DNA from: Sulfitobacter dubius
Lineage (GTDB): Bacteria > Pseudomonadota > Alphaproteobacteria > Rhodobacterales > Rhodobacteraceae
DNA: 64,000 nt
Assembly (NCBI RefSeq): GCF_900113435.1
Contig: NZ_FOPG01000002.1
Coordinates: 682,001-746,000 of the forward strand
Reading direction: 5' to 3'
The notes beneath the pieces were generated by a model that was given only the letters and a program-made list of their open reading frames with translations, did no database searches and had not been told where the DNA came from. Positions 18,122 to 26,283 of this stretch are shown here, piece after piece (position 1 is the stretch's first letter; each line of letters starts with the position of its first letter). Position numbers and translations under genes: made by a program.

Positions 18122-18391
18122 TTAGCGGCGCAGGCCGAGGCGCTTGATCAGGTCCTGATAACGGGACTCATCTTTGGCCTTAACGTAATCCAGCAGCTTG
18201 CGGCGCGTCGCGACCATTTTCAAAAGACCACGGCGGCCGTGGTTGTCTTTTTTGTGGGTCTTGAAGTGCTCGGTCAGCGTGACGATGCGCGAGGTCAGAA
18301 TGGCAACCTGTACTTCGGGCGAACCTGTATCGCCTTCTTTGGTGCCGAAATCTTTCATGACTTTTGCTTTTTCTTCAGCAGTAATCGACAT
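18122..18391 (-). CDS. rpsO: Small ribosomal subunit protein uS15
   Basis: The 89-aa protein is a complete S15: [30 protein letters not shown] at the N-terminus, the [19 protein letters not shown] core that binds 16S rRNA, and the basic C-terminus. S15 organises the central domain of the 30S platform. AAGGAG precedes the start. In other bacteria S15 represses its own mRNA through leader structure; the 5' leader here is about 100 nt from the predicted promoter, long enough for that, but no specific pseudoknot was resolved. Confidence 0.98.
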   Translation of the reverse strand: MSITAEEKAKVMKDFGTKEGDTGSPEVQVAILTSRIVTLTEHFKTHKKDNHGRRGLLKMVATRRKLLDYVKAKDESRYQDLIKRLGLRR

Positions 18392-18499
18392 CGGGGTCTC
18401 CTTTCGAAAAGAGTTTAAATGGATGGCGCAGGCCGGGATGTCGTCCAGCTCAGGCCCATGGAGATATCACCCGCTGACGGAATCAGCAGGCGATGGGGG

Positions 18500-18528
18500 C
18501 GTATAGGAGGAATTTGCGCCTTTGGCAA
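18500..18528 (-). promoter_or_regulatory. Predicted sigma-70 promoter of rpsO
   Basis: On the minus strand TTGCCA (18528-18523) and TATACG (18505-18500) are separated by exactly 17 nt, a good match to the housekeeping consensus. Transcription would start near 18493, about 100 nt before the rpsO start codon. Confidence 0.6.
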
Positions 18529-18558
18529 AGGGTGATTTATGCCAAATTGTCAGATGCG

Positions 18559-19551
18559 TTATGCCGCAAAGCCAAGGTTAAAGGCCGCGCTGAGCGGGAT
18601 CAGGGCAATATCGTCAAGCGCAACACTGTCCCCGGCAACCCGTGCAACGATAATATCATCAAGCATAACCAGCGATTGGCCCGGCAGATCGGGGTCGGGC
18701 AGGATCGCGAGCGGCGGTTCCGCCCCGGCTGCGGCGCTGTCATCCCAGACAAAAAGCAGCGAATCATCCTGTGCGTGGTAGTCTGTAATCTGCGCGGCAC
18801 CGCCGCTGCCGATCCAGTCGCCCATTACGATCCGATCCGTGCCCTCGCCGGATGTCACCACGTCCCCGGCCCCCGCTACGATCAGGTCATCCCCGCCGCC
18901 ACCGTTCAGGTAATCGCGGCTTTGCAGGTCATCCGCCCCAGTAAGCGTGTCATCCCCCCAGCCGCCAAAGAGCGTATCCTCGCCCGCGCCGCCGCGCAGC
19001 GCATCATCGCCAAGCCCGCCTTGCAGCGCGTCACTCCCAGCTTCGCCATGCAGCACGTCATCACCCGCAGAGCCTTGCAGCGCGTCATCGCCCGCAGAGC
19101 CTTGCAGCGCGTCATCGCCCGCACCGCCATAGAGGAAGTCATCGTCATTATGGCCAAAGAGGCTGTCGTTCCCTGCGCCGCCGAAAAGGTCATCATCTCC
19201 GTCATTGCCGTGCAGGCTGTCGTCGCCATCATCGCCGTACAGCGTGTCGTTGCCATCATGGCCCTGCAGATCATCATCGCCGGCGGCGCCATGGATCAGA
19301 TCATTCCCGCCGTAGCCGCCAAGTTGGTCGTCGCCCGTGCCTCCCTGCACCGTCTCTCCGCCATCGCTGCCCGACAGGATGTCTCCGACGGTGTTGGGGC
19401 TGCGCGGAGTGTCACCTTCTGGAACATCATCATCGGGCGGCGTTTCGATTTCAACGAAAGTGACAGCGCTGACCGCCATCAGACCCATCACACCAGCCAG
19501 CCACAACATGCGCAGTTCCACCCGTTCATTGCTTGATGCCCCACACATCAT
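18559..19551 (-). CDS. RTX (hemolysin-type calcium-binding) repeat protein with N-terminal membrane segment
   Basis: The 330-aa protein has one hydrophobic segment at about residues 15-33 (MLWLAGVMGLMAVSAVTF), then an acidic Pro-rich linker, and roughly eighteen nonapeptides of the GGxGxDxLxG type at 61-225. Each pair of such repeats binds calcium in a parallel beta-roll. No protease, lipase or other catalytic domain is seen. The C-terminal 100 residues are acidic with no motif I recognise. Classical RTX proteins leave by type I secretion with no N-terminal signal; here the N-terminal segment suggests a signal peptide or anchor instead. Two start codons are adjacent (19551, 19548), with AGGGCGGG upstream. 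Function is unknown. Confidence 0.82.
   Translation of the reverse strand: MMCGASSNERVELRMLWLAGVMGLMAVSAVTFVEIETPPDDDVPEGDTPRSPNTVGDILSGSDGGETVQGGTGDDQLGGYGGNDLIHGAAGDDDLQGHDGNDTLYGDDGDDSLHGNDGDDDLFGGAGNDSLFGHNDDDFLYGGAGDDALQGSAGDDALQGSAGDDVLHGEAGSDALQGGLGDDALRGGAGEDTLFGGWGDDTLTGADDLQSRDYLNGGGGDDLIVAGAGDVVTSGEGTDRIVMGDWIGSGGAAQITDYHAQDDSLLFVWDDSAAAGAEPPLAILPDPDLPGQSLVMLDDIIVARVAGDSVALDDIALIPLSAAFNLGFAA
19071..19124. repeat. Direct 27-bp tandem duplication inside the RTX gene
   Basis: Units 19071-19097 and 19098-19124 are identical except for the last base (G versus C). Each encodes one nonapeptide of the form LQGSAGDDA, and the surrounding nonapeptides are clearly more diverged at the DNA level. 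This marks a recent repeat expansion by slippage or unequal recombination. Confidence 0.9.
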
Positions 19552-19635
19552 CCCGCCCTTAGAAGGGCACGCTGTGGCTGTAAAATCAAAGGAATAGCGG
19601 GAAAGTGGTTAACGAATGCCTGCCAGCGCGGGGCG

Positions 19636-20151
19636 CTAGGGTTGCCACAAAACCGGCTCTTGTGTGTAGGGCAGGTAGAGGGGGTGGCGCGGATGCCCGG
19701 CCTTGGAGAGTCCAAGGTGGTAGAGCGGTTTGGCCCCCGCCGCCAACTGTGCGGCGACGCTAAGGCCCCGGTCCAGATGGGCACCATGCACGCCCCAAGC
19801 GGCGATGATCTGGTCGGCCCAATCGGCCCCTTCGACCAGCGTGGCGTCGTTGTCGGGGCCGATGGGGTCGACAGCCGCGCGCATGTCGCGCGGATCGGTG
19901 GCGCGCCATGCAAAGATATTGGTCACCCGGAAACCGCCAAAGCCCAGCACCCTCGCGCGGCGCTCACAACGCTCGACGGTGGGGTCGTTCTGCACCTCCG
20001 TCGCGGTGGAGGGGTTCAGCATGACAAACATCACCCGCGGCGCAGCGCTGTCCCAGATCCGTGTGAGGCTGTAGCGATACTGCTCACAAGGGGAATAGAT
20101 CGCCGTTGAGGGCGCATCGCCCTTGGTATGGCTGCGGGTGATGAGGGGCAT
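19636..20151 (-). CDS. DUF1643 domain-containing protein
   Basis: The 171-aa protein shows the DUF1643 pattern: YRYSLTRIWD, then the strongly conserved MLNPSTATEVQNDPTVERC and a GGFRVTNIFAWRATDP stretch. The biochemical role of this family is not established; the NPST motif and fold resemble small nucleotide- or base-handling enzymes, but that is speculative. Its ATG directly abuts the truB stop codon (TGAATG), so it is almost surely co-translated with truB. No signal peptide or membrane segment is present. Confidence 0.85.
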   Translation of the reverse strand: MPLITRSHTKGDAPSTAIYSPCEQYRYSLTRIWDSAAPRVMFVMLNPSTATEVQNDPTVERCERRARVLGFGGFRVTNIFAWRATDPRDMRAAVDPIGPDNDATLVEGADWADQIIAAWGVHGAHLDRGLSVAAQLAAGAKPLYHLGLSKAGHPRHPLYLPYTQEPVLWQP

Positions 20152-21078
20152 TCAGCCCTCGTTCGTGTCCGAGGATAGGTTAAACACCCGGCTGGGGTGC
20201 AATTCGCCCGCCTTGAAGCGGCCCACGGCCACGGGCCGGCCGTCGAGGGAGGCCCAGCATTCATCGCCGTATTCCACGTCATGGGCGATCACCATGCCGG
20301 GGTTGCCGTTGCGCAGACGCGTCGCGCCTTCGGGGGTGGCTTTGACCTCCGGCAACTCAACCAATCCTTCGGCCAGCGGCAGCAGATGCGTGTCGAGTTC
20401 TGGCGTTCGTGCGATCTCGTCGATCTGTGCCAGTGTCAGGGCATTCGCCGCCTCAAACGGGCCGGACCACGTGCGGCGCAGTTCGCGGACATGACCGAGG
20501 CAACCAAGCTTCTGCCCAAGATCGCGGGCAATGGAGCGGACATAGCCGCCCTTGCCGCAGACCATTTCAAGCGTGACGTGATCGGCGTCGGGCCGGTCGA
20601 GCAGCAGCAGGCTTTCTACCCAAAGCGGGCGGGCGGCGATGTCCATCTCTTCGCCATCGCGGGCGCGTTTATAGGCGCGCTGGCCGTCGATCTTCACGGC
20701 AGAGAACTGCGGCGGCACCTGCTGGATGTCCCCGATGAAATCGCTCAGCGCGTCCTTGATGGCTGCATCGTCGGGGCGCAAATCGGAGGTGCCGATGACC
20801 TCGCCTTCGGCATCGTCGGTGTTGGTGGCAATGCCCAGACGCACGGTGAACTCATAGGCTTTGAGCGCGTCGGTGATATAGGGCACGGTCTTGGTCGCTT
20901 CGCCCAAGGCGATGGCCAGAACACCGGTCGCTTCGGGGTCAAGGGTGCCTGCGTGGCCCGCCTTCTTGGCTTCGAGCGCCCAGCGAACCTTGTTGACCAC
21001 GGCGGTCGATGTCGGCCCGGCGGGTTTGTCTACAACCAGCCAACCTGAAATATCGCGACCCTTGCGTTTGCGTGCCAT
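20152..21078 (-). CDS. truB: tRNA pseudouridine(55) synthase TruB
   Basis: The 308-aa protein has the TruB motif [12 protein letters not shown] with catalytic Asp47, followed by GEATK and the YEFTVRLG strand. [13 protein letters not shown] near residue 190 is the second conserved RNA-binding motif. It makes pseudouridine 55 in the T-loop of tRNAs. It lies in the classic rbfA-truB-rpsO-pnp neighbourhood, here with a glycosidase gene inserted upstream and DUF1643 and RTX genes downstream. Confidence 0.96.
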   Translation of the reverse strand: MARKRKGRDISGWLVVDKPAGPTSTAVVNKVRWALEAKKAGHAGTLDPEATGVLAIALGEATKTVPYITDALKAYEFTVRLGIATNTDDAEGEVIGTSDLRPDDAAIKDALSDFIGDIQQVPPQFSAVKIDGQRAYKRARDGEEMDIAARPLWVESLLLLDRPDADHVTLEMVCGKGGYVRSIARDLGQKLGCLGHVRELRRTWSGPFEAANALTLAQIDEIARTPELDTHLLPLAEGLVELPEVKATPEGATRLRNGNPGMVIAHDVEYGDECWASLDGRPVAVGRFKAGELHPSRVFNLSSDTNEG

Positions 21079-21156
21079 GTCTTGCCCCTTCGCTTTTGTG
21101 GTGCTGCCCTCTAACGGAGCCGCGCGCCGCTGCCCAGCCCTAGCGCCGGGGAAAAG

Positions 21157-21903
21157 TCACTTTGCAGGCGTGACGATGCCGATGATCGGCCCCAGCGTGG
21201 TGAAGCCCGCCCCGGTGCGGCGCAGTCCCGGCGCGCGCAGACGGGAGATATTGCCGTCGAAATACAGCGCGTTAGGCAGGTCCAGCTCATCCCGGTAGAG
21301 CCGGGCAAACTCATGAAAGGTTACCACGTCATTAGAAATCGCGAAAACCGCGCGTTTTCCATCTGCCGTGGTGCCAACGCCGTTGCGGATATAGCGCGAG
21401 GTGCTGTTGGGTAAGAATCGCGGATGCAGCGCCCCGTCGATCACCAGCATTGGCCCTGATTGCGTGGCAAAGCGGCAGTCAGGTTTGTTCTTGAGGTAAC
21501 GCTTGGTCTCAATCACATCGGCGCGGCCATCACGCAGGCAGAAGACGCCATTGGGCAGCAGGCCAAAGTTGCCGGGCCCCGCGCTGTCGATCACGCCGCG
21601 CGCCTCGACGCCTTCTTCGACGTAATGCCCGACCGGAGAGCGGTCCTCGTGGTACATGCCCGCGTTCATCGCAAAGCCCAGCCGCAAGCCCTGCGCCTTC
21701 AAGGCCTCATCAAGCGATCCGAAGAACCCATAGGGCGCGCCTGCGTCATCGTTAAGAAAGAGCCGCAGATCGTCACGGTCCAGATCAACTTCGCAAATAG
21801 TATAGGAACTGCCGTCAAACGTGATGTTGCGACATTCGGCAGCGTCCGAAGGCGTGCCTTTCAGCGCGATCAGCGCCAATGCGATCAAACCGGCCCGGAT
21901 CAC
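21157..21903 (-). CDS. Phosphodiester glycosidase (NAGPA/DUF2233) family protein, secreted
   Basis: The 248-aa protein begins at a GTG (21903) overlapping the rbfA stop by 4 nt (GTGA). An N-terminal signal peptide ([22 protein letters not shown]) directs it to the periplasm. Family landmarks include [22 protein letters not shown], the RNGVG stretch and [11 protein letters not shown]. The family contains the mammalian uncovering enzyme, which removes GlcNAc from a phosphodiester; bacterial members are thought to cleave phosphodiester-linked sugars in envelope polymers. The exact substrate is unknown. Confidence 0.85.
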   Translation of the reverse strand: MIRAGLIALALIALKGTPSDAAECRNITFDGSSYTICEVDLDRDDLRLFLNDDAGAPYGFFGSLDEALKAQGLRLGFAMNAGMYHEDRSPVGHYVEEGVEARGVIDSAGPGNFGLLPNGVFCLRDGRADVIETKRYLKNKPDCRFATQSGPMLVIDGALHPRFLPNSTSRYIRNGVGTTADGKRAVFAISNDVVTFHEFARLYRDELDLPNALYFDGNISRLRAPGLRRTGAGFTTLGPIIGIVTPAK

Positions 21904-22331
21904 TGATCCGGCGCGCTGTCGGCAGCGTCATCGTCTGGCGCGTCCGCATCGCGGCGCACCACGTCTTGGTTCAACATCCGGCGCGTGTCGTCCATCCGGT
22001 CGAATGTGCGATCCAATTGGAACCGCAGATCGGGGGAAAACTTGAGCGTGAGTTTCTTAGCCACCTGTCGGCGCAATTCGTTCTTATTGCGCGCCAGCAG
22101 CTTGAGCACCTCATCTTGACCTTCACCACCCAGTGGCAGCACATAGGCCGTGGCGATCTTGAGATCGGGCGAGATGCGCACCTCTCCCACGGTGATCGAC
22201 AGACGGTTGAGGTCGGTGTCATGCACGTCCCCGCGTGCGAGTACATCAGACAAGGCGCGGCGGACGGTTTCGCCCACGCGGAGTTGTCGTTGCGACGGGC
22301 CTGCGCCCTCATGAAACTTGTTCTTTGCCAT
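21900..22331 (-). CDS. rbfA: 30S ribosome-binding factor RbfA
   Basis: The 143-aa protein (start MAKNKFHEG at 22331; an in-frame ATG at 22340 would add three residues) shows the RbfA KH-like fold: [42 protein letters not shown] and [17 protein letters not shown] chose 22331 because related proteins begin MAKN and GGGG lies just upstream. RbfA binds the 30S subunit late in assembly and supports 16S 5' processing, notably in the cold. An acidic C-terminal tail of about 20 residues is typical of alphaproteobacteria. It is divergent from dapB and overlaps the next gene by 4 nt. Confidence 0.95.
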   Translation of the reverse strand: MAKNKFHEGAGPSQRQLRVGETVRRALSDVLARGDVHDTDLNRLSITVGEVRISPDLKIATAYVLPLGGEGQDEVLKLLARNKNELRRQVAKKLTLKFSPDLRFQLDRTFDRMDDTRRMLNQDVVRRDADAPDDDAADSAPDQ

Positions 22332-22429
22332 GAACCCCATCTAAGGCTTCGGTTGCACTTTGCCAAGCGCTCGCCGAAGGGCTAAACCAGCCGAGCCATT
22401 CATGCCCCCGAACTGCAGGAGACACCCCC

Positions 22430-23251
22430 ATGACACAGACCCCCGGCATCGCCGTTACCGGCGCCTCTGGCCGCATGGGCCAGATGTTGATCCGTGAGAT
22501 CACCGCCAGCGACAAGATGCATCTGGCCGCGGCGGTGGAGCGTCCCGGTCAAGACTGGGTGGGGCGCGACGTGGGCGAAGCGATGGGCGGTGCGGCGCTG
22601 GGCGTCATCGTGACCGATGATGCCGCTGAGGCGTTTGCCAAGGTGCAAGCCGTGATCGATTTCACCGCGCCACAGGCCACGATCGCCTTTGCTGCCGAGG
22701 CCGCGAAGGCCGGGATCGTGCATGTCATCGGCACCACCGGTATGACCGATAAGGAGATCGCGCAGCTTGCCCCGGCGGCCGAGCAGGGGGCCATCATCGT
22801 CCGCGCGGGCAACATGAGCCTTGGGGTGAACCTGCTGACACAGTTGACCCGTCAGGTCGCCGCCGCGCTGGATGTTGACTACGACATTGAGATCATTGAG
22901 GCGCATCACAATCAAAAGGTCGACGCACCGTCAGGCACCGCTTTGATGTTGGGCGAAGCTGCCGCCGAGGGGCGGGGCGTGAAACTCGCTGATGTCTCCG
23001 ATAGGGGCCGCGATGGCATCACTGGCGCACGGAAGAAGGGTGACATCGGTTTCACCGCGATCCGGGGCGGTGACGTCGTGGGGGAACATGATGTGATGTT
23101 CGCCGCCGCTGGCGAGCGGATCATTTTGCGCCACATCGCCTCTGACCGGGCTCTTTTTGCGCGGGGCGCGCTCAAGGCAGCGCTTTGGGGGCAGGGGCAG
23201 GCGCCGGGCGAATATGACATGCTGGATGTCCTGGGCCTGAAAACCTCATAA
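22430..23251 (+). CDS. dapB: 4-hydroxy-tetrahydrodipicolinate reductase
   Basis: The 273-aa protein has the NAD(P)H motif GASGRMGQM (11-19) and the catalytic motif [15 protein letters not shown] with His159 and Lys163. The GTTGM and NMSLGVN motifs also match DapB. It reduces the DapA product in the lysine/diaminopimelate pathway, feeding peptidoglycan. AGGAGA precedes the start. It is divergent from rbfA. Confidence 0.97.
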   Translation: MTQTPGIAVTGASGRMGQMLIREITASDKMHLAAAVERPGQDWVGRDVGEAMGGAALGVIVTDDAAEAFAKVQAVIDFTAPQATIAFAAEAAKAGIVHVIGTTGMTDKEIAQLAPAAEQGAIIVRAGNMSLGVNLLTQLTRQVAAALDVDYDIEIIEAHHNQKVDAPSGTALMLGEAAAEGRGVKLADVSDRGRDGITGARKKGDIGFTAIRGGDVVGEHDVMFAAAGERIILRHIASDRALFARGALKAALWGQGQAPGEYDMLDVLGLKTS

Positions 23252-23326
23252 TAGCGCAGATTATCTGAAACTTTACCCGCGTGAGCTACGTGAATGCCGA
23301 ATGCAATTCACTGATGGGAGGTTTCG

Positions 23327-23686
23327 ATGAGGTTTATCTTTGCACTCGCCGCGTCAGCGGTGCTGGCGCTGAGCGCCCTGCCCGCGGCGGCGGAATATGC
23401 CCGTATTCAAAGCAAATCCGACTTCGTCGCGGCGGTGAATGGCAAAAGGCTGACCCGCCCGCTCGTCGATCTGCGGGTGGCCTCTGGCGGAGCCATCTCC
23501 GGCAAAGGCGCGGTTTGGGAGGTCACGGGCACTTGGACGTGGAAAGACGGTTTCTTCTGTCGGACGCTGGTTTGGGGCGGCAAGGATCTGGGCTATAACT
23601 GCCAAGTGGTCATGCGCGATGGCGCGAAAATCCGCTTCACCTCCGACAAGGGTGCGGGTGAATCGGCGGTTCTGACCCTGCGCTAA
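23327..23686 (+). CDS. Small periplasmic protein of unknown function
   Basis: The 119-aa protein has a clear Sec signal peptide (MRFIFALAASAVLALSALPAAA, cut after AAA). The mature ~96 residues are rich in beta-strand patterns, with GTWTWKDGFFCRTLVWGGKDLGYNCQVV holding two cysteines that could form a disulfide. I do not recognise the family with certainty. GGGAGG lies before the start. It stands 75 nt after dapB and is convergent with the DUF1674 gene, 6 nt apart. Confidence 0.75.
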   Translation: MRFIFALAASAVLALSALPAAAEYARIQSKSDFVAAVNGKRLTRPLVDLRVASGGAISGKGAVWEVTGTWTWKDGFFCRTLVWGGKDLGYNCQVVMRDGAKIRFTSDKGAGESAVLTLR

Positions 23687-23692
23687 GGCCAC

Positions 23693-23995
23693 TTAGAAAT
23701 CGACAGCGATGCCCTTTTTCTCCCAATCACCATAGCGCACCGGCTCTGGCCCATCGCGCCCGCCGAGTTCGGCGGGCAGGTCCAGTGCTGCGGCGGCCTC
23801 GCGCCGTGCGGCGGCTTCGGCCAAGGCGCGTTGCGCGGCGGCGGGCAGGTCCGGGCCGGGGGCCGGTGTTGGGTCATGCGGCGTGTCCGGGATCGGCTTT
23901 GGCCCCGGTTTGGGCTGCGGGGGCAGGTCCGGCGCGGGGCTTGGAGTTGGGTCAGGGCCGGGTCTACTGTCGGGAATAGGGCGTTGATCGGGCAT
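23693..23995 (-). CDS. DUF1674 / SDHAF4-like succinate dehydrogenase assembly protein
   Basis: The 100-aa protein ends in GGRDGPEPVRYGDWEKKGIAVDF, the diagnostic C-terminal motif of DUF1674 (SDHAF4/Sdh8). In eukaryotes this factor binds flavinylated SdhA and protects it during complex II assembly. The N-terminal half is a Pro/Asp-rich, probably disordered stretch (residues 1-60), and an Ala-rich helix precedes the motif. Two start codons (23998, 23995) follow AGAGGA; 23995 gives better spacing. It is divergent from rsmB. No sdh genes are in the window. Confidence 0.8.
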   Translation of the reverse strand: MPDQRPIPDSRPGPDPTPSPAPDLPPQPKPGPKPIPDTPHDPTPAPGPDLPAAAQRALAEAAARREAAAALDLPAELGGRDGPEPVRYGDWEKKGIAVDF

Positions 23996-24092
23996 CATGG
24001 TCCTCTTGAGCCAAGTTCTCCCTTGATATACGCCGCGCGCTGGCCCAGACAACCCGGCAACCCCCGAAGCAAGACCCAGATAGGATAAGATC

Positions 24093-25364
24093 ATGGCAGA
24101 CACAGGCGTTCAGGCCCGCAGAAGCGCGGTATATCTGCTGGATCAGATTTTGGGCGAAGAGCCACGTCTGATGTCGGAACTGCTCGCCTCCGGCGCGTTG
24201 GACAAGCTGCCCCCCGATGACCGGGCGCGGGCACAACGTCTGGCACAGGACACGCTGCGCGGGTTGGAGCGTGCCGACCGGCTGTTGCAAAAACATCTGC
24301 AAAAGGCCCCGCCGTTGACCGTGCGCAACGTGCTGCGTGTCGGTACGGTGGAGCTTTGTCAGGGCGGCGCGGCGCATGGGGTCGTGAACACGATGGTCAA
24401 TCTCGTGTCCCAGCACCGCACGCTGAGCCACCTCAAGGGTCTGACCAACGCCGTCTTGCGTAAGATCGCCGCGCAGGGCCCCGAAGCATGGGGCGCCCTG
24501 CGCGCACCGCGCTTGCCCAAATGGCTGCGCGGTCCACTGGCCGAGGCTTGGGGGACGGACGCCATCGCCGCGATGGAAGAGGCGCATTTTGCGGGCGCAC
24601 CGCTGGATCTGACCGCTAAGGGCGACCCTGCCGCCTTGGCCGAGGCCGTGGGCGGCACGCTTTTGCCGACCGGCTCGGTTCGGGTGACGGATGCCGGGCA
24701 GGTTTCCACCATGCCGGGTTTTGCCGAAGGTGACTGGTGGGTGCAGGATGCCGCCGCTGCGATCCCGGTGGGGGTGCTGGCTCCGAAAGAAGGCGAGACC
24801 GTGCTGGACCTCTGTGCCGCGCCGGGGGGCAAAACCATGCAACTCGCCGCCGCTGGGGCCGTTGTCACTGCCGTCGACCAGTCCCATTCCCGGATGCAGC
24901 GGGTGAAGGAAAACCTTGCCCGCGTGGGGCTCAAGGCCAAGACGCTCACCAAGGACGCCCGTGCCGTAGAGGGCGCGTTCGATGCGATCCTGCTCGACGC
25001 GCCGTGCTCTGCCACCGGTACCATCCGCCGCCACCCCGACCTGCCCCATGCTAAGGACGGCTCGGAATTCGGGGACCTGATCGAGTTGCAATCCGAACTG
25101 ATCGACCACGCATGGAGCCTGCTGAAACCGGGCGGGCGGCTGGTGTTCTGTACCTGCAGCCTGCTGCCCGACGAGGGCGAAGTGCAGGTCGATGAGGCAC
25201 TGGAACGGCATGGTGACATGACCGTTGACCGCGCCGCGCTGGACGTGGCCGGGGTCAACGCAGAGTGGATCACCGAAGAGGGCGGGTTGCGTCTGTGCCC
25301 TGATTTCTGGGCTGACAAAGGCGGCATGGACGGGTTCTACATCGCCTGTTTGCGCAAAGGTTAA
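24093..25364 (+). CDS. rsmB: 16S rRNA (cytosine(967)-C(5))-methyltransferase RsmB-type
   Basis: The 423-aa protein has an N-terminal NusB-like RNA-binding domain (about 5-140) and a C-terminal Rossmann methyltransferase. SAM motif I is DLCAAPGGKT from Asp239. Motif IV DAPCSATGTIRRHPD carries Cys305, and motif VI CTCSLLPDEGE carries catalytic Cys355. It uses the two-cysteine m5C mechanism on 16S rRNA. The NusB domain identifies RsmB/Sun rather than RsmF. The rsmB, heparinase-family, purH order is familiar from Rhodobacteraceae. Confidence 0.94.
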   Translation: MADTGVQARRSAVYLLDQILGEEPRLMSELLASGALDKLPPDDRARAQRLAQDTLRGLERADRLLQKHLQKAPPLTVRNVLRVGTVELCQGGAAHGVVNTMVNLVSQHRTLSHLKGLTNAVLRKIAAQGPEAWGALRAPRLPKWLRGPLAEAWGTDAIAAMEEAHFAGAPLDLTAKGDPAALAEAVGGTLLPTGSVRVTDAGQVSTMPGFAEGDWWVQDAAAAIPVGVLAPKEGETVLDLCAAPGGKTMQLAAAGAVVTAVDQSHSRMQRVKENLARVGLKAKTLTKDARAVEGAFDAILLDAPCSATGTIRRHPDLPHAKDGSEFGDLIELQSELIDHAWSLLKPGGRLVFCTCSLLPDEGEVQVDEALERHGDMTVDRAALDVAGVNAEWITEEGGLRLCPDFWADKGGMDGFYIACLRKG

Positions 25365-25367
25365 GCG

Positions 25368-26117
25368 TCACGCGCCGATCGGCGGTGACGGCACGGCAAG
25401 ATATGCCGCGCTTGGGATGTCTACCAAACCCCTGATGCCCAGCGTTTCGATATCTTCAGGCATAAGCCGCGCGATGGCTTGGCTGACCGCTGCAAAAGTC
25501 GCGATACGATTCGCCCCCGCCGCCGCGATATAGGGCAGGCCGGGTGTTGGTGTGGTGCGCTCTAGCACCCGCAGGTGGCTGGCGAAGGGATCGTAGCGCT
25601 GGATCAATCGCCATGACACCGCATCAAGTGCTGCGATATCCGCGCGCCCATCTGCGACGGTCTGGGCAGAGTTGCGGTGACCATGGCTTTGTGAGCGGTC
25701 CTTGAACCAGAACCCCTCTGCACTGCAATGCGTGTAAGCAGCGGCATATCCAGACTGTGAAAATGACTGGTTGTAGGTGAACCGCGCCGCGCGAAATTCG
25801 GAAATTGTTTCACGGGGATCATCGGCACGGATCACAAAAACGCTGCTGTAATACCCCGGCGGGCAGCCTGCGACGGCAAAGTCAGGCGTACCGATCAACG
25901 TAACATGGTCGTGCAGCCACAGACGGTAAGGCATCCCGCAGGTTTGCGAGAGAATCAGGTCCGGCGCATTCCAAACTGTAAATTCCTCTGCTTTGTTGTT
26001 CAGTGTTTCAGGCGCTGCGATGCCCCGCGCGGCAAGTTCTCCGCTGATCAGCGCCCAATAGCGGCCATGGGCCTCGGCGGTCTCTGGCCGCAGGTACATC
26101 ATCAGGCTGGCGATCAT
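25368..26117 (-). CDS. PhnD/SsuA-type phosphate/phosphonate-binding-like protein without signal peptide
   Basis: Started at ATG 26117 (GGAG seven nt upstream) the protein is 249 aa. It has PhnD-type landmarks: DLILSQTCGMPYR, LIGTPDFAVAGCPPGYYSSVFVIR and the ADIAALDAVSW stretch that lines the ligand cleft in related binding proteins. It begins directly with MIASLMMYLRPET, so no export signal is visible; an upstream in-frame extension is Arg-rich and does not look like one. No ABC permease or ATPase lies beside it. A cytoplasmic sensing role, or a wrongly placed start, are both possible. It is convergent with rsmB, 3 nt apart. Confidence 0.72.
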   Translation of the reverse strand: MIASLMMYLRPETAEAHGRYWALISGELAARGIAAPETLNNKAEEFTVWNAPDLILSQTCGMPYRLWLHDHVTLIGTPDFAVAGCPPGYYSSVFVIRADDPRETISEFRAARFTYNQSFSQSGYAAAYTHCSAEGFWFKDRSQSHGHRNSAQTVADGRADIAALDAVSWRLIQRYDPFASHLRVLERTTPTPGLPYIAAAGANRIATFAAVSQAIARLMPEDIETLGIRGLVDIPSAAYLAVPSPPIGA

Positions 26118-26283
26118 CTGCGTGCTCCGCTTGGGACGACTATCTTTTAGGCAAGGCGCGGCCGCGCTGGCAAGGGACCGTTCCCCGCCGATTGCCCGGC
26201 GTATGGGGAAAATTCGGTGACTCATCACGGCGCGGGGGCTATGCTCCCGTCAAACGCCATCAGAGCGTCAGGGGCAGCTTGAT

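Noticed and set aside
18930-19320. Regular short repeats resembling a CRISPR array
   Set aside because: Units are 27 bp in frame, without spacers, and encode RTX nonapeptides.
18493-19536. Plus-strand frame with many repeats opposite the RTX gene
   Set aside because: Its repeats are the complement of the RTX nonapeptide repeats; the minus-strand frame encodes the real calcium-binding motif.
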